A stretch of 64,000 nt of DNA from Flavobacteriales bacterium. GTDB taxonomy: Bacteria > Bacteroidota > Bacteroidia > Flavobacteriales_F > PHOS-HE28. Shown piece after piece: positions 9,094-16,818 of this stretch. Position numbers and translations under genes: made by a program. The DNA is taken from the NCBI GenBank assembly GCA_016715995.1, contig JADJXF010000009.1, forward strand, positions 372,001 through 436,000. The letters are read 5' to 3'. A model generated the notes under the pieces. The model did no database searches. It worked only from the letters and a program-made list of their open reading frames with translations, and was not told the DNA's origin. The stretch's first letter is position 1. Each line of letters opens with the position of its first letter.

Positions 9094-10131
9094 ATGGCCC
9101 GCCGACGAACGAAGTGGTTGATGGCCGCGTTGGTCCTGCTGATTGCGGGACTGCTTGCTGCAGGCTACGCCTACAACCGGCTTTTCAAGCAATCCCCCCG
9201 ATTCAGCGATGAGAGCCGCGTGCTGCTGATTCCCACCGGCGCGAGCTTCGCGATGGTGCTGGACAGCCTCGTGGCCATGGATGCGGTCTCGGATCCGCGC
9301 GCCTTCCGGTTGCTCTGCGAACGCAAGAAGTATGTCGACCGGATTAAGCCGGGCCGGTACCGAGTAAAGCGCGGTTTGAGCTTGAACGCATTGGTGAACA
9401 TGCTGCGAGCGGGGGAGCAGGAACCGGTGCGGGTCACCTTCGCCAACGTTGAACACTTGCAGGAATTGGCCGGTCGCCTCGGCCGGGTGCTGGAGCCGGA
9501 TTCGGTGGCATTCCTGAAGGCCTTCTTCGACCCCGAACAGCAGGCTGAATGCGAACTGGATGACGCAACGATGATCAGCCTCTTCCTACCCAATACCTAT
9601 GAATTGTGGTGGACCACCACACCGGGCCAATTCATCGCGCGCATGCGACGCGAGCACGATGTGTTCTGGAGCGAGGAACGCCGCCACGCGGCTTCCGGAA
9701 AGGGCTTGTCTCCAGCGGAAGCTGCAACCTTGGCTTCCATCGTGCAGGCCGAGACGGTGCGCATGGACGATGCGCCGGTCATCGCGGGCGTGTACCTGAA
9801 CCGGCTCCGCATCGGCATGCCGCTCCAAGCAGACCCCACGCTCACCTTCGCGCTCGGCTTGGACAGTGTGCGCCGGGTGCTCGATCGCGACAAGCTGGTT
9901 GATTCACCCTACAATACCTACCGGAATGCCGGCCTCCCGCCAGGACCAATCAACATGCCGGAGCCTCGCTTCATCGATGCGGTGCTGAGCGCGCACAAGC
10001 ACGAGTACCTGTATTTCTGCGCCCGTGCCGATCTCAGCGGCTACTCGGACTTCGCCCGCACATACGAGCAGCACTTGGTTAACGCACGGCGCTACCAGCG
10101 CGCGCTCAACCAGCGCAAGATCTACCGTTGA
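9094..10131 (+). CDS. mltG: Endolytic murein transglycosylase MltG (345 aa)
   Basis: Cleaves nascent glycan strands and so sets their length; acts at the inner membrane facing the periplasm. One N-terminal membrane helix at about 8-28 is followed by a LysM-like region and the YceG domain. The catalytic Glu is E220 in ASIVQAETV, and the downstream YLNRLRIGMPLQADPT block is conserved. It is translated from an ATG 3 bases after dapF, which points to coupled expression. Confidence 0.95.
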   Translation: MARRRTKWLMAALVLLIAGLLAAGYAYNRLFKQSPRFSDESRVLLIPTGASFAMVLDSLVAMDAVSDPRAFRLLCERKKYVDRIKPGRYRVKRGLSLNALVNMLRAGEQEPVRVTFANVEHLQELAGRLGRVLEPDSVAFLKAFFDPEQQAECELDDATMISLFLPNTYELWWTTTPGQFIARMRREHDVFWSEERRHAASGKGLSPAEAATLASIVQAETVRMDDAPVIAGVYLNRLRIGMPLQADPTLTFALGLDSVRRVLDRDKLVDSPYNTYRNAGLPPGPINMPEPRFIDAVLSAHKHEYLYFCARADLSGYSDFARTYEQHLVNARRYQRALNQRKIYR

Positions 10132-10171
10132 GCGTTAAGGTTCACGGAAGGCGTGCCACGCGCCGAAGGCC

Positions 10172-10179
10172 TATTTTCG
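10172..10179 (+). promoter_or_regulatory. -7 element upstream of phosphohexomutase (TATTTTCG)
   Basis: TATTTTCG matches TAnnTTTG except for one base and would give a leader of about 30 bases before the ATG at 10217. A TTG triplet sits further upstream near 10128. Confidence 0.45.
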
Positions 10180-10216
10180 CCGCCTCTTTTCACGGAACGC
10201 AACGCTGAAGGCAAGT

Positions 10217-11623
10217 ATGAGCAAGATCAAGTTCGGGACCGATGGCTGGCGCGCCATCATCGCGCAGGAATTCACCGTGGACAACGTGGCGCGCGTGAGC
10301 GTGGCGGTGGCCGATTGGGTGCTCCAGAAGCATCCGGGCAACAAGCGCATCGTGCTCGGCCACGATTGCCGCTTCGCCGGCGAGCTCTTCGCGGAGACCT
10401 GCGCCAAAGTCTTCATCAGCAGGGGCATCGAGGTGCACTTGGCCAAGGGCTTCGTGAGCACGCCGATGGTCTCACTTGGGGCGCTCCGCGTGCAAGCCGG
10501 AATGGGCGTTATCCTCACCGCCAGCCACAATCCTCCTAGCTACAATGGCTACAAGCTGAAGGGCATTCATGGTGGCCCATTGATACCTGAGGAGGTGCAG
10601 GAGGTGGAGGATATGATTCCCGACAATCATGGCGTGGACCTCGCCTCCATTGATTTAGAGGAGGCAAGGAAGAGCGGGTTGCTGAAAGCCATCGACTTGG
10701 AGACCATATATGTGGACCATGTGGAGAAGGGCTTCGACATGAAGGCCATCCGTGAATGCGGTATGCGCTGGGGTTTTGACGCCATGTACGGATCGGGCCA
10801 GAACGCCATGCGCCGCATCCTGCCAGACGCCACCTTCCTGCATTGCGAGCACAACCCCACGTTCCATGGGCAGGCCCCGGAGCCCATCCACAAGAACCTC
10901 GGTGAGTTCAGCGCGCTCATCAAACACGGCGGCATCGATTGCGGGCTCGCCACCGATGGCGACGCTGATCGGATTGGCCTATACAACGGCAGGGGCGAGT
11001 TCATCGATTCGCACCACATCATCCTGCTTCTCATCCACTATCTGGTCAAATACAAGGGCTTCACCGGCAAGGTGGTGGTGGCCGTGAGCACCACGCCCAA
11101 GGTGAAGAAGCTCTGCGACCATTATGGCCTCGAGTATCAGGTCACCAAGATCGGCTTCAAGTGGATCTGCGGCCAGATGATCACCGGTGATGTGCTGCTG
11201 GGCGGCGAGGAGAGCGGCGGAATCGCAATCAAGGGCCATATCCCTGAGCGCGATGGCATCTGGATGGGCCTCACCATTTGGGAGTTCATGGCGAAAAGCG
11301 GCAAGACGCTGGATGAACTAATCGCTGAGGTGTATGCCATCGTTGGGGCCTTCGCGTACGACCGTAACGACCTGCACATCAGCGAGGACCTCAAGCAGAA
11401 GGTGCTGCTGGCTTGCGAGGAAGGGCGTTTCAAGCGATTCGGCGACCTCGAGGTCCGCCGGGTGGAGACCATTGATGGGTACAAGTACCACTTCGATCAA
11501 GAGCAATGGCTCATGATCCGCGCGAGCGGCACCGAACCGGTGCTGCGCTGCTACGCCGAGTCGGGCACGATGAGCGGCGCGCGCGCGATCCTCGATGCCT
11601 GCAAGAGCGCCATTGGCGCGTAG
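10217..11623 (+). CDS. Alpha-D-phosphohexomutase (phosphoglucomutase/phosphomannomutase family, 468 aa)
   Basis: Interconverts hexose 1- and 6-phosphates in the cytoplasm. Domain hallmarks occur in order: KFGTDGWRA near the N-terminus, the phosphoserine loop TASHNPP with S103, the metal loop DGDADRIG, the sugar-binding GEESGG and the phosphate-binding RASGTEPVLR near the C-terminus. The N-terminus differs from typical GlmM, so glucose or mannose phosphate is the more likely substrate, but the exact sugar cannot be read from sequence. It is a single gene with its own promoter. Confidence 0.92.
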   Translation: MSKIKFGTDGWRAIIAQEFTVDNVARVSVAVADWVLQKHPGNKRIVLGHDCRFAGELFAETCAKVFISRGIEVHLAKGFVSTPMVSLGALRVQAGMGVILTASHNPPSYNGYKLKGIHGGPLIPEEVQEVEDMIPDNHGVDLASIDLEEARKSGLLKAIDLETIYVDHVEKGFDMKAIRECGMRWGFDAMYGSGQNAMRRILPDATFLHCEHNPTFHGQAPEPIHKNLGEFSALIKHGGIDCGLATDGDADRIGLYNGRGEFIDSHHIILLLIHYLVKYKGFTGKVVVAVSTTPKVKKLCDHYGLEYQVTKIGFKWICGQMITGDVLLGGEESGGIAIKGHIPERDGIWMGLTIWEFMAKSGKTLDELIAEVYAIVGAFAYDRNDLHISEDLKQKVLLACEEGRFKRFGDLEVRRVETIDGYKYHFDQEQWLMIRASGTEPVLRCYAESGTMSGARAILDACKSAIGA

Positions 11624-11655
11624 GCCCATCTGCCCGACGCTCTGGGTGGTGCTGG

Positions 11656-11663
11656 TACATTTA
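11656..11663 (+). promoter_or_regulatory. -7 element (TACATTTA) 5 bases before a start codon
   Basis: TACATTTA ends 5 bases before the ATG at 11669, implying a leaderless or nearly leaderless transcript. The same octamer is used on the minus strand at 44110-44117. Confidence 0.45.
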
Positions 11664-11668
11664 CCCGC

Positions 11669-12601
11669 ATGCCAGCGATGATATTGACGCGATTCTCGCT
11701 GCTGTTCCGTTGCGCATGGATGGCGCAAGCGTTGGTCCTGACACTCGGTTCATCGGCGCAGCAGGCCGAATCGGACTCATCCAGGACACGTGAGTCCCGA
11801 TGCACCAATTGCATGCGCTGGACGGCCATCGGTGCCACCACCGCCGCGGCCGCGGCGTACATCGCGCTGGATCAGGCGTGGTACGCGCAGTACGATCGGT
11901 CTTCGTTCCACTTTTTCGAGGATGCGGATGAATGGCTGCAGATGGACAAGACCGGGCACCTGCTCAGCTGTTACGCGGTCGGGACCTGGGGCCATGCCAT
12001 GATGAAGCATTGCGGTGCATCGGATCGCTCGGCGCGATGGCTCGGTGGCTCGGTAGGGCTCCTGTACATGACGGGCATCGAGGTGCTTGACGGTACCTCA
12101 ACGGGCTGGGGCTTCTCATGGTCCGACATGGCGACCAATGCTGCCGGCTCGGCGCTCTTCATCGGCCAGGATGCCGCTTGGGGCGAGCAGCGCATCGTGC
12201 CGAAGATCTCCGCGCGCCTCACGCCCTACGCGGCGCAGCGCCCAGACCTGCTCGGCGAAGGCTTCGCCGACCGTTTGCTCAAGGATTACAATGGCATCAC
12301 GCTCTGGATGAGCTTCAATCTCGCCTCCCTGTCAGGGTACGATGCGCTGCCCCCATGGTTGAATGTGGCCGTTGGTTATGGGGCCGAGGGCATGGTCAGC
12401 GCGCGACCGCTGGAGCAAATCACCGGTGATCCGATTTTCCGCCAGTTCTATCTGGCGCCCGACATCGACCTCACGCGCATACGCTCGCGCTCGAAAACGG
12501 TGCGCACGCTGCTGTTCCTCCTGAACAGCATCAAGGTGCCGCTGCCCGGGCTGGAGTACAGGAGCACTGGCGAATGGAAGGGCCACTGGCTCTGCTTCTA
12601 G
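11669..12601 (+). CDS. DUF2279 (YfiM-like) exported protein (310 aa)
   Basis: It begins with a signal-like segment (about 6-31, ending SSAQ) and a second hydrophobic stretch near 50-65. The DUF2279 signature is DKTGHLLSCYAVGTWGH at about 94-110, followed by GGSVGLLYMTGIEVLDG and WGFSWSDMATNAAG. These proteins are membrane-associated with unknown function. An in-frame ATG three codons downstream is an alternative start. Its 3' end overlaps the convergent Nudix gene by 4 bases. Confidence 0.85.
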   Translation: MPAMILTRFSLLFRCAWMAQALVLTLGSSAQQAESDSSRTRESRCTNCMRWTAIGATTAAAAAYIALDQAWYAQYDRSSFHFFEDADEWLQMDKTGHLLSCYAVGTWGHAMMKHCGASDRSARWLGGSVGLLYMTGIEVLDGTSTGWGFSWSDMATNAAGSALFIGQDAAWGEQRIVPKISARLTPYAAQRPDLLGEGFADRLLKDYNGITLWMSFNLASLSGYDALPPWLNVAVGYGAEGMVSARPLEQITGDPIFRQFYLAPDIDLTRIRSRSKTVRTLLFLLNSIKVPLPGLEYRSTGEWKGHWLCF

Positions 12602-13158
12602 CGGGGCAGAAGACCCTCACGCAGCAGGTGGTCCACCTTCAGCACGCCGGCCACGGTAAGGCTGTCACGCACATCGCCTCGGAGTACCATCCCCAATAAT
12701 TCAGCGAATGGCAATCGCCGCAAGGCCAACTCTTCATTGTGGTCCGGCTCCGGTTCAAAGTGGCTGAGGCCTTGCGCAACGAAGATGATGGCTTCCTCAT
12801 CGCTCGCGGAGTTGCTTAGGTCCATCCGCAGCACCTCGGTCCATCGCTCCGCCTCGATGCCGGCCTCTTCGCGCAGCTCACGCTGAGCGCTCACCAATGG
12901 AGGCAGGTCGCGGTCGCCACCACCTTCTGGTATCTCCCAGCTGTACGCCTTGATGGGATAGCGGTACTGCCCCACGATCCAGGTGTTCAGTGTATCGTCC
13001 AAGGGGATGATGCCTACGGCCAGGTTCCGGAAGTGGACCACCCCGTAGATTCCCTGCGCGCCACTCGGATCGATCACATCGTGATGGCTGACGCTGATCC
13101 AGGGCGTGGCGTAACGTTCCTCCACGCGCAGGGTCTTCCAAGGGCCGCGTTCCTCCAT
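12598..13158 (-). CDS. Nudix hydrolase, ADP-ribose pyrophosphatase-like (186 aa)
   Basis: Probably hydrolyses ADP-ribose or a related nucleoside diphosphate sugar. The Nudix box is recognisable as GGGDRD ... RELREEAGI, with the metal-binding REXXEE core intact, but the first Glu of the GX5E part is replaced by Leu. The upstream IVGQYRYPIKAYSWEIPEG segment is typical of NudF-like enzymes. It is the second gene after a TonB-like gene with a 4-base gap, so the two are probably co-transcribed, though they share no obvious pathway. Confidence 0.9.
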   Translation of the reverse strand: MEERGPWKTLRVEERYATPWISVSHHDVIDPSGAQGIYGVVHFRNLAVGIIPLDDTLNTWIVGQYRYPIKAYSWEIPEGGGDRDLPPLVSAQRELREEAGIEAERWTEVLRMDLSNSASDEEAIIFVAQGLSHFEPEPDHNEELALRRLPFAELLGMVLRGDVRDSLTVAGVLKVDHLLREGLLPR

Positions 13159-13162
13159 CTCC

Positions 13163-13927
13163 CTAACGAGCTTCCTTGGGGAGGGTGAAGCGGATGCTCA
13201 CCTGCATCGTGCTGCGCACGCGTTTGCCATGCCGGAGGCCCGGATTCCAAGCGATGCGGTGCATGAGGCGCATGGCCTCCTCCAGGCAACCACCGCCGAC
13301 TTCCTGCAGCGCATGCATGTTGGACAGGTTGCCCGAAGCCTCCACCACGAATTCGAGGGTCACCGTGCCATCCAGGCTGTAGCGATAGGCTTCTGGCGGG
13401 TAACGCAGTTCTCGTGCGAGATACGTTGGAAGGCCGGACATGCCACCCTGGATCTCTGGCGCCACTTGACGATCCAAGTGCTTCGCCGAGAACACGTCGA
13501 GCACTGAATCCACCGGTAGCGCCCAAACCTCTCCTTCGCGTTTGTGCCGGCTCTTGAGCCAGCGCTTCTGCTTCACTGGATCGAAGGGCACCGCGATGTG
13601 GACCTCCTTGCCCGAACAGGCTTCACCTGCGGTGGCGGGCTTCCACAACAGCAACCCGGCCAACCGCAAGGCTTCGGCGTCGCACTCAGGGCTGAGGCTG
13701 CGGGCCAGTTTCCGCTCGAGCACCTTCCCGGTGGGGTCCAAGCGCACGGCCACAATCACCTCCCCCTTGATTCCAGCCTCCAGCGCCACCGCCGGATAAT
13801 CAAGCTCCTGCTCGAGAAGCCTGTCCACCGCGGCACGCCCACCCATAGGAATGCAGACGCCTTCCGTCTGAGCACAAGTGCATGAGATGACCAGCAACTG
13901 GCAGAGCGTCAAAGTGGATCGTAGCAT
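13163..13927 (-). CDS. TonB-C domain periplasmic protein with two TonB-like repeats (254 aa)
   Basis: After a signal peptide (MLRSTLTLCQLLVISCTCAQ) there are two TonB C-terminal-like modules. The first is YPAVALEAGIKGEVIVAVRL at about 52-71; the second is YPPEAYRYSLDGTVTLEFVV. It lacks the N-terminal anchor and proline-rich spacer of energising TonB, so it is more likely a periplasmic binding protein than the ExbBD partner. An in-frame ATG at 13960 would add 11 residues but lies inside the divergent gene. Only 20 bases separate it from that gene. Confidence 0.82.
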   Translation of the reverse strand: MLRSTLTLCQLLVISCTCAQTEGVCIPMGGRAAVDRLLEQELDYPAVALEAGIKGEVIVAVRLDPTGKVLERKLARSLSPECDAEALRLAGLLLWKPATAGEACSGKEVHIAVPFDPVKQKRWLKSRHKREGEVWALPVDSVLDVFSAKHLDRQVAPEIQGGMSGLPTYLARELRYPPEAYRYSLDGTVTLEFVVEASGNLSNMHALQEVGGGCLEEAMRLMHRIAWNPGLRHGKRVRSTMQVSIRFTLPKEAR

Positions 13928-13935
13928 GGGGCGGC

Positions 13936-13943
13936 TAATTTCG
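13936..13943 (+). promoter_or_regulatory. -7 element (TAATTTCG) 4 bases before smr start
   Basis: TAATTTCG ends 4 bases before the ATG at 13948, in the 20-base gap between divergent start codons. This implies a leaderless mRNA. Confidence 0.5.
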
Positions 13944-13947
13944 CGGC

Positions 13948-14529
13948 ATGGCCGCTCCAAAGTTGCATCAAGGCGACCGCGTGGTCTTCATCGATGACGT
14001 GGGCGGTGGGGTCGTTCTCCGTCCCGGGCGGGCGGGCCATGTGGTGCTCCGCACCGACGATGGATTCGAGTTGGAACACCCGGAGAAGAGCCTAGTGCGG
14101 GTTTCCGGGGAGTCGCGCATGACCCGGGTGCGCGTAAGCGACCATCAGGCGGGCATGGTGCGGGCCAACGACGAAATGGACGAGAAGCGTCGCCGCACAC
14201 CTGCGCGTCCTGGCAAAACACCGAAGAAGCCCGAGGATAACAGCGTCGCCGAGGTGGACCTGCATCTGCATGAAATCGTGGAGGATGAGACCCGGTTCTC
14301 CGATGGTGAGAAGCTGGAGTACCAGATCCGCTACTTCGAACGCGCGTTGGAGAGCGCCATCCGCAATGGCAAGCGCAAGCTCATCGTGATTCATGGAGTG
14401 GGAGAAGGCGTGCTGCGCGAGGAGGTCCGGAAAGTGCTGCAGTATTATGAGGGTGTGCAGTTCCACGACGCCGACGTGCGGCGCTTTGGAGCAGGCGCCA
14501 CGGAAGTCCTCATCTTGCGTCACGCATGA
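13948..14529 (+). CDS. Smr-domain protein of the DUF2027 type (193 aa)
   Basis: The N-terminal part is a small beta-rich module (GDRVVFIDDVGGGVVL) typical of the Bacteroidota DUF2027/Smr proteins. After a charged linker (about 70-95, KRRRTPARPGKTPKKPED) comes an Smr domain with EVDLHLHEIV and VIHGVGEGVLREEVRKVL. Smr domains are found in MutS2 and in stand-alone nucleases that act on branched DNA or stalled-ribosome mRNA; which applies here is unknown. It is followed by the RNase P RNA gene. Confidence 0.9.
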   Translation: MAAPKLHQGDRVVFIDDVGGGVVLRPGRAGHVVLRTDDGFELEHPEKSLVRVSGESRMTRVRVSDHQAGMVRANDEMDEKRRRTPARPGKTPKKPEDNSVAEVDLHLHEIVEDETRFSDGEKLEYQIRYFERALESAIRNGKRKLIVIHGVGEGVLREEVRKVLQYYEGVQFHDADVRRFGAGATEVLILRHA

Positions 14530-14604
14530 TGCCTCTGGAGATGAAAGAGGCCGGGTGGAGATACTGAGGCATTGGTGGGTCCGCGACCGAAAGTTCCTTG
14601 ACAT

Positions 14605-14999
14605 CCTGTGCATCGCCCCACCGCCCCGACTTGTCGGGGAGGAAAGTCCGGGCAGCTTAGGGCACCGTGCTTCCTAACGGGAAGGGGCGCCGCTGGTGAC
14701 GGCGGCGTTACGGAAAGTGCCGCAGAAAGGGATACCGCCGAACCCCGACTCGTCGGGGTGGCAAGGGTGAAAAGGCGGGGTAAGAGCCCGCCAGCGCCGG
14801 TGGCGACATCGGCGGCTTGGTAAACCCCACGGGCTGAAAGACCATGTATACCGGGACTCCCGCCGCGAGGTGGGATAAGGGCGGCTCGTCCGATCCCGGA
14901 GGGTAGGTCGATTGAGGTCACACGTGAGTGGGATCCCAGATAGATGGTGGGGGTCTCCGTTCCGACGGGGATACAGGACCCGGCTTACAGATGCACAGG
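14605..14999 (+). ncRNA. rnpB: RNase P RNA (bacterial type A)
   Basis: The conserved 5' core GAGGAAAGTCCGGGC is at about 14639-14653, the GTGCCGCAGAAAGGGATACC segment near 14720, GGTAAACCCCACG near 14820 and the 3' core ACAGGACCCGGCTTAC near 14973. The ends were set by helix P1: CCTGTGCATC at 14605-14614 pairs with GATGCACAGG at 14990-14999. It processes tRNA 5' ends together with the protein RnpA, which is not in this window. Confidence 0.95.
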
Positions 15000-15005
15000 C
15001 CTTCA

Positions 15006-15056
15006 TGAAGGGCCTTCACCCGGCGCGTGCCGGCGTGGGGGCCCTTCACCTTTTTT
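15006..15056 (+). terminator. Rho-independent terminator of rnpB
   Basis: GAAGGGCC at 15007-15014 pairs with GGCCCTTC-type sequence ending at 15047, with an inner CCGGC/GCCGG stem, and six T residues follow at 15051-15056. Confidence 0.9.
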
Positions 15057-15102
15057 CACCGCTGGCATGCCGCATGCAACTCCCCGAGCATTCATCGCCC
15101 GA

Positions 15103-15110
15103 TACCTTTG
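15103..15110 (+). promoter_or_regulatory. -7 element (TACCTTTG) 4 bases before a GTG start
   Basis: A perfect TAnnTTTG match ends 4 bases before GTG at 15115. It supports that GTG, not the ATG at 15067, as the start of the following gene. Confidence 0.6.
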
Positions 15111-15114
15111 GCTC

Positions 15115-15834
15115 GTGCCGTCCCGTCAACTTCTTCTCATTCTCTTCCTCGGCTTACAGGCAGTCGCATCGGCACAGGGTGAGGTGACCATCCACGGCCG
15201 GGTGCACTCCACCGTGAACGACCGCGCCTACTACGATCTCATGATCGTCAATAAGCGGTCGCGCTCAGGCACCTTCGGCAACGCGGACGGCACCTTCACC
15301 ATCCGCGCCCAGCAAACCGATACGCTGCTGATCGGCTCGGTGGGCCACCGCACGGCGGTGATTACCATGGCCGATAGCGCCTGGCGCGAGGAGTACCATG
15401 TCAGCATCCGCTTGCTGCCGCTGCAGATCCAGCTGCGTGAAGTGGAGATCATCAGCCAGCGCACGTTGCAGGAGATTCAGCGCGACATCGCGAAGCTCGG
15501 CTACCGCGAGAGCGATTTCCGGATCAGCCAGGTGGACGCGCTGCAGAGCCCCATCACATTCCTCTATCAGGAGTTCAGCCGTCGCGAGCGCAGTAAGCGC
15601 ATGGTGGCGCAGATGCGCAACGAGGACCGCAAGCGCGAGCTGCTCCGTGAATTGCTGCAGCAGTATGTGGCCTACGACATCATCAACCTGAACGACGATG
15701 CTTTCGATGACTTCATCGATTTCTGCGCCGTGCCGGACTATGTGATCAAGGGTCTGTCGCAGTACGACTTCCTGCTCTACGTGAAGAAGAAGTACGAGCT
15801 CTATGCGAGCCTGGGTCCCACGCGGAGGCACTGA
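15115..15834 (+). CDS. Exported protein with carboxypeptidase-regulatory-like domain (239 aa, GTG start)
   Basis: With the GTG start the product begins with a clean signal peptide (VPSRQLLLILFLGLQAVASA, cleavage near AQ). Next comes a CarboxypepD_reg-like beta-sandwich (VTIHGRVHS ... NADGTFTIRAQQTDTLLIGSVGH) at about 25-105, as in TonB-receptor N-termini. The C-terminal half (120-239) is charged and helical with no recognised motif. An ATG at 15067 would add 16 residues before the signal peptide and place the promoter inside the gene. The next gene follows after 10 bases. Role unknown; location probably periplasm or outer membrane. Confidence 0.8.
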   Translation: MPSRQLLLILFLGLQAVASAQGEVTIHGRVHSTVNDRAYYDLMIVNKRSRSGTFGNADGTFTIRAQQTDTLLIGSVGHRTAVITMADSAWREEYHVSIRLLPLQIQLREVEIISQRTLQEIQRDIAKLGYRESDFRISQVDALQSPITFLYQEFSRRERSKRMVAQMRNEDRKRELLRELLQQYVAYDIINLNDDAFDDFIDFCAVPDYVIKGLSQYDFLLYVKKKYELYASLGPTRRH

Positions 15835-15844
15835 GCCGTTAGCG

Positions 15845-16816
15845 ATGGGCAGGACCAGCGGGCGCAGGGGTGGAGCAGGCGCATCGTGCAATGTGATTGT
15901 GATGGCCATGTTCCTCGCTGCGGGGAGCTGGTGCGATGTTGACGCCCAGACCGACACCCTGCTGCGCCACATCACACTCGACCCGGTGGTCGTCAGCGCT
16001 CAAGCCGACGGCTTCGATGTGGAGGCCTTCGTGAAGCGGGTGCGCGAGGACAGCACCTTCCACAAGGCGTTCCTGAACACGCGATACCACCCGCACAAGG
16101 TGCGGAGCGAGCTGCGCGTGCGCGCGAAGGAGGAGCGCGAAACGGCCAGCTTGAGCCGCACGGCCATATTGGTCAGGGAAGGCGACATGGCACGGCAGAC
16201 CATCGATTCGACCGTGGAGCAGGGCCGGTTGCGCGATCGCAAGGGAGCATTCCGGTACCTTACAGTGGAGATGTACGATGATGTCTTCTTCCCCCGAGGA
16301 GCCTTCAGGGCGGACAACACCGTGGCTGGCCGGAAGCTGGAGGTCGCGCGGCAGGGCCGATTCGAGAAGTACAAGAGCGAGCTGAAGAAATTCATGTTCG
16401 ACCCCGGCACCGAGATCGCCAGCGTGCCCTTCATCGGCGACAAGCTCGCGCTCTTCAGTCCGGAGATGGCGCCACTCTATGACTTCAGCATTTGGGCCGA
16501 TGAGCGGGGCGGCCGTGCCTGCTGGGTCTTCAGCGCCGAGGCCAAGCCGGCCTTCCGCGATGGCCGCACGGTGATCAAGACCATGGACACCTGGTTCGAT
16601 CGCGAGACGAACGACGTGATCGCTCGCAACTACCGCATCGCGCATGCATCGCTATTCCTCGAGTTCGACATCACCATCCACGTGCGGAACCTCAGGATCG
16701 GCGACGCCCTGGTGCCTGTGCGGGTGGACTACGACGGCGATTGGGACATCCCCTTCAAGCGCCGCGAGCTCATCCGGTTCTGGCTCGAATACAGCGCTTG
16801 GTCAATTGTCGATTGA
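15845..16816 (+). CDS. Exported hypothetical protein (323 aa), partner of the preceding gene
   Basis: A signal-like segment (about 17-35, ending VDAQ) precedes a soluble domain with LDPVVVSA, a motif seen in TonB-receptor-like and carboxypeptidase-regulatory-like proteins. The remainder (YDFSIWADERGGRACWVF, VDYDGDWDIPFKRRE) resembles the beta-rich outer-membrane-associated proteins common in Bacteroidota, but I cannot name a family. It follows the preceding gene by 10 bases and converges on the CsgG-like gene with 2 bases between stops. Confidence 0.75.
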   Translation: MGRTSGRRGGAGASCNVIVMAMFLAAGSWCDVDAQTDTLLRHITLDPVVVSAQADGFDVEAFVKRVREDSTFHKAFLNTRYHPHKVRSELRVRAKEERETASLSRTAILVREGDMARQTIDSTVEQGRLRDRKGAFRYLTVEMYDDVFFPRGAFRADNTVAGRKLEVARQGRFEKYKSELKKFMFDPGTEIASVPFIGDKLALFSPEMAPLYDFSIWADERGGRACWVFSAEAKPAFRDGRTVIKTMDTWFDRETNDVIARNYRIAHASLFLEFDITIHVRNLRIGDALVPVRVDYDGDWDIPFKRRELIRFWLEYSAWSIVD

Positions 16817-16818
16817 CT

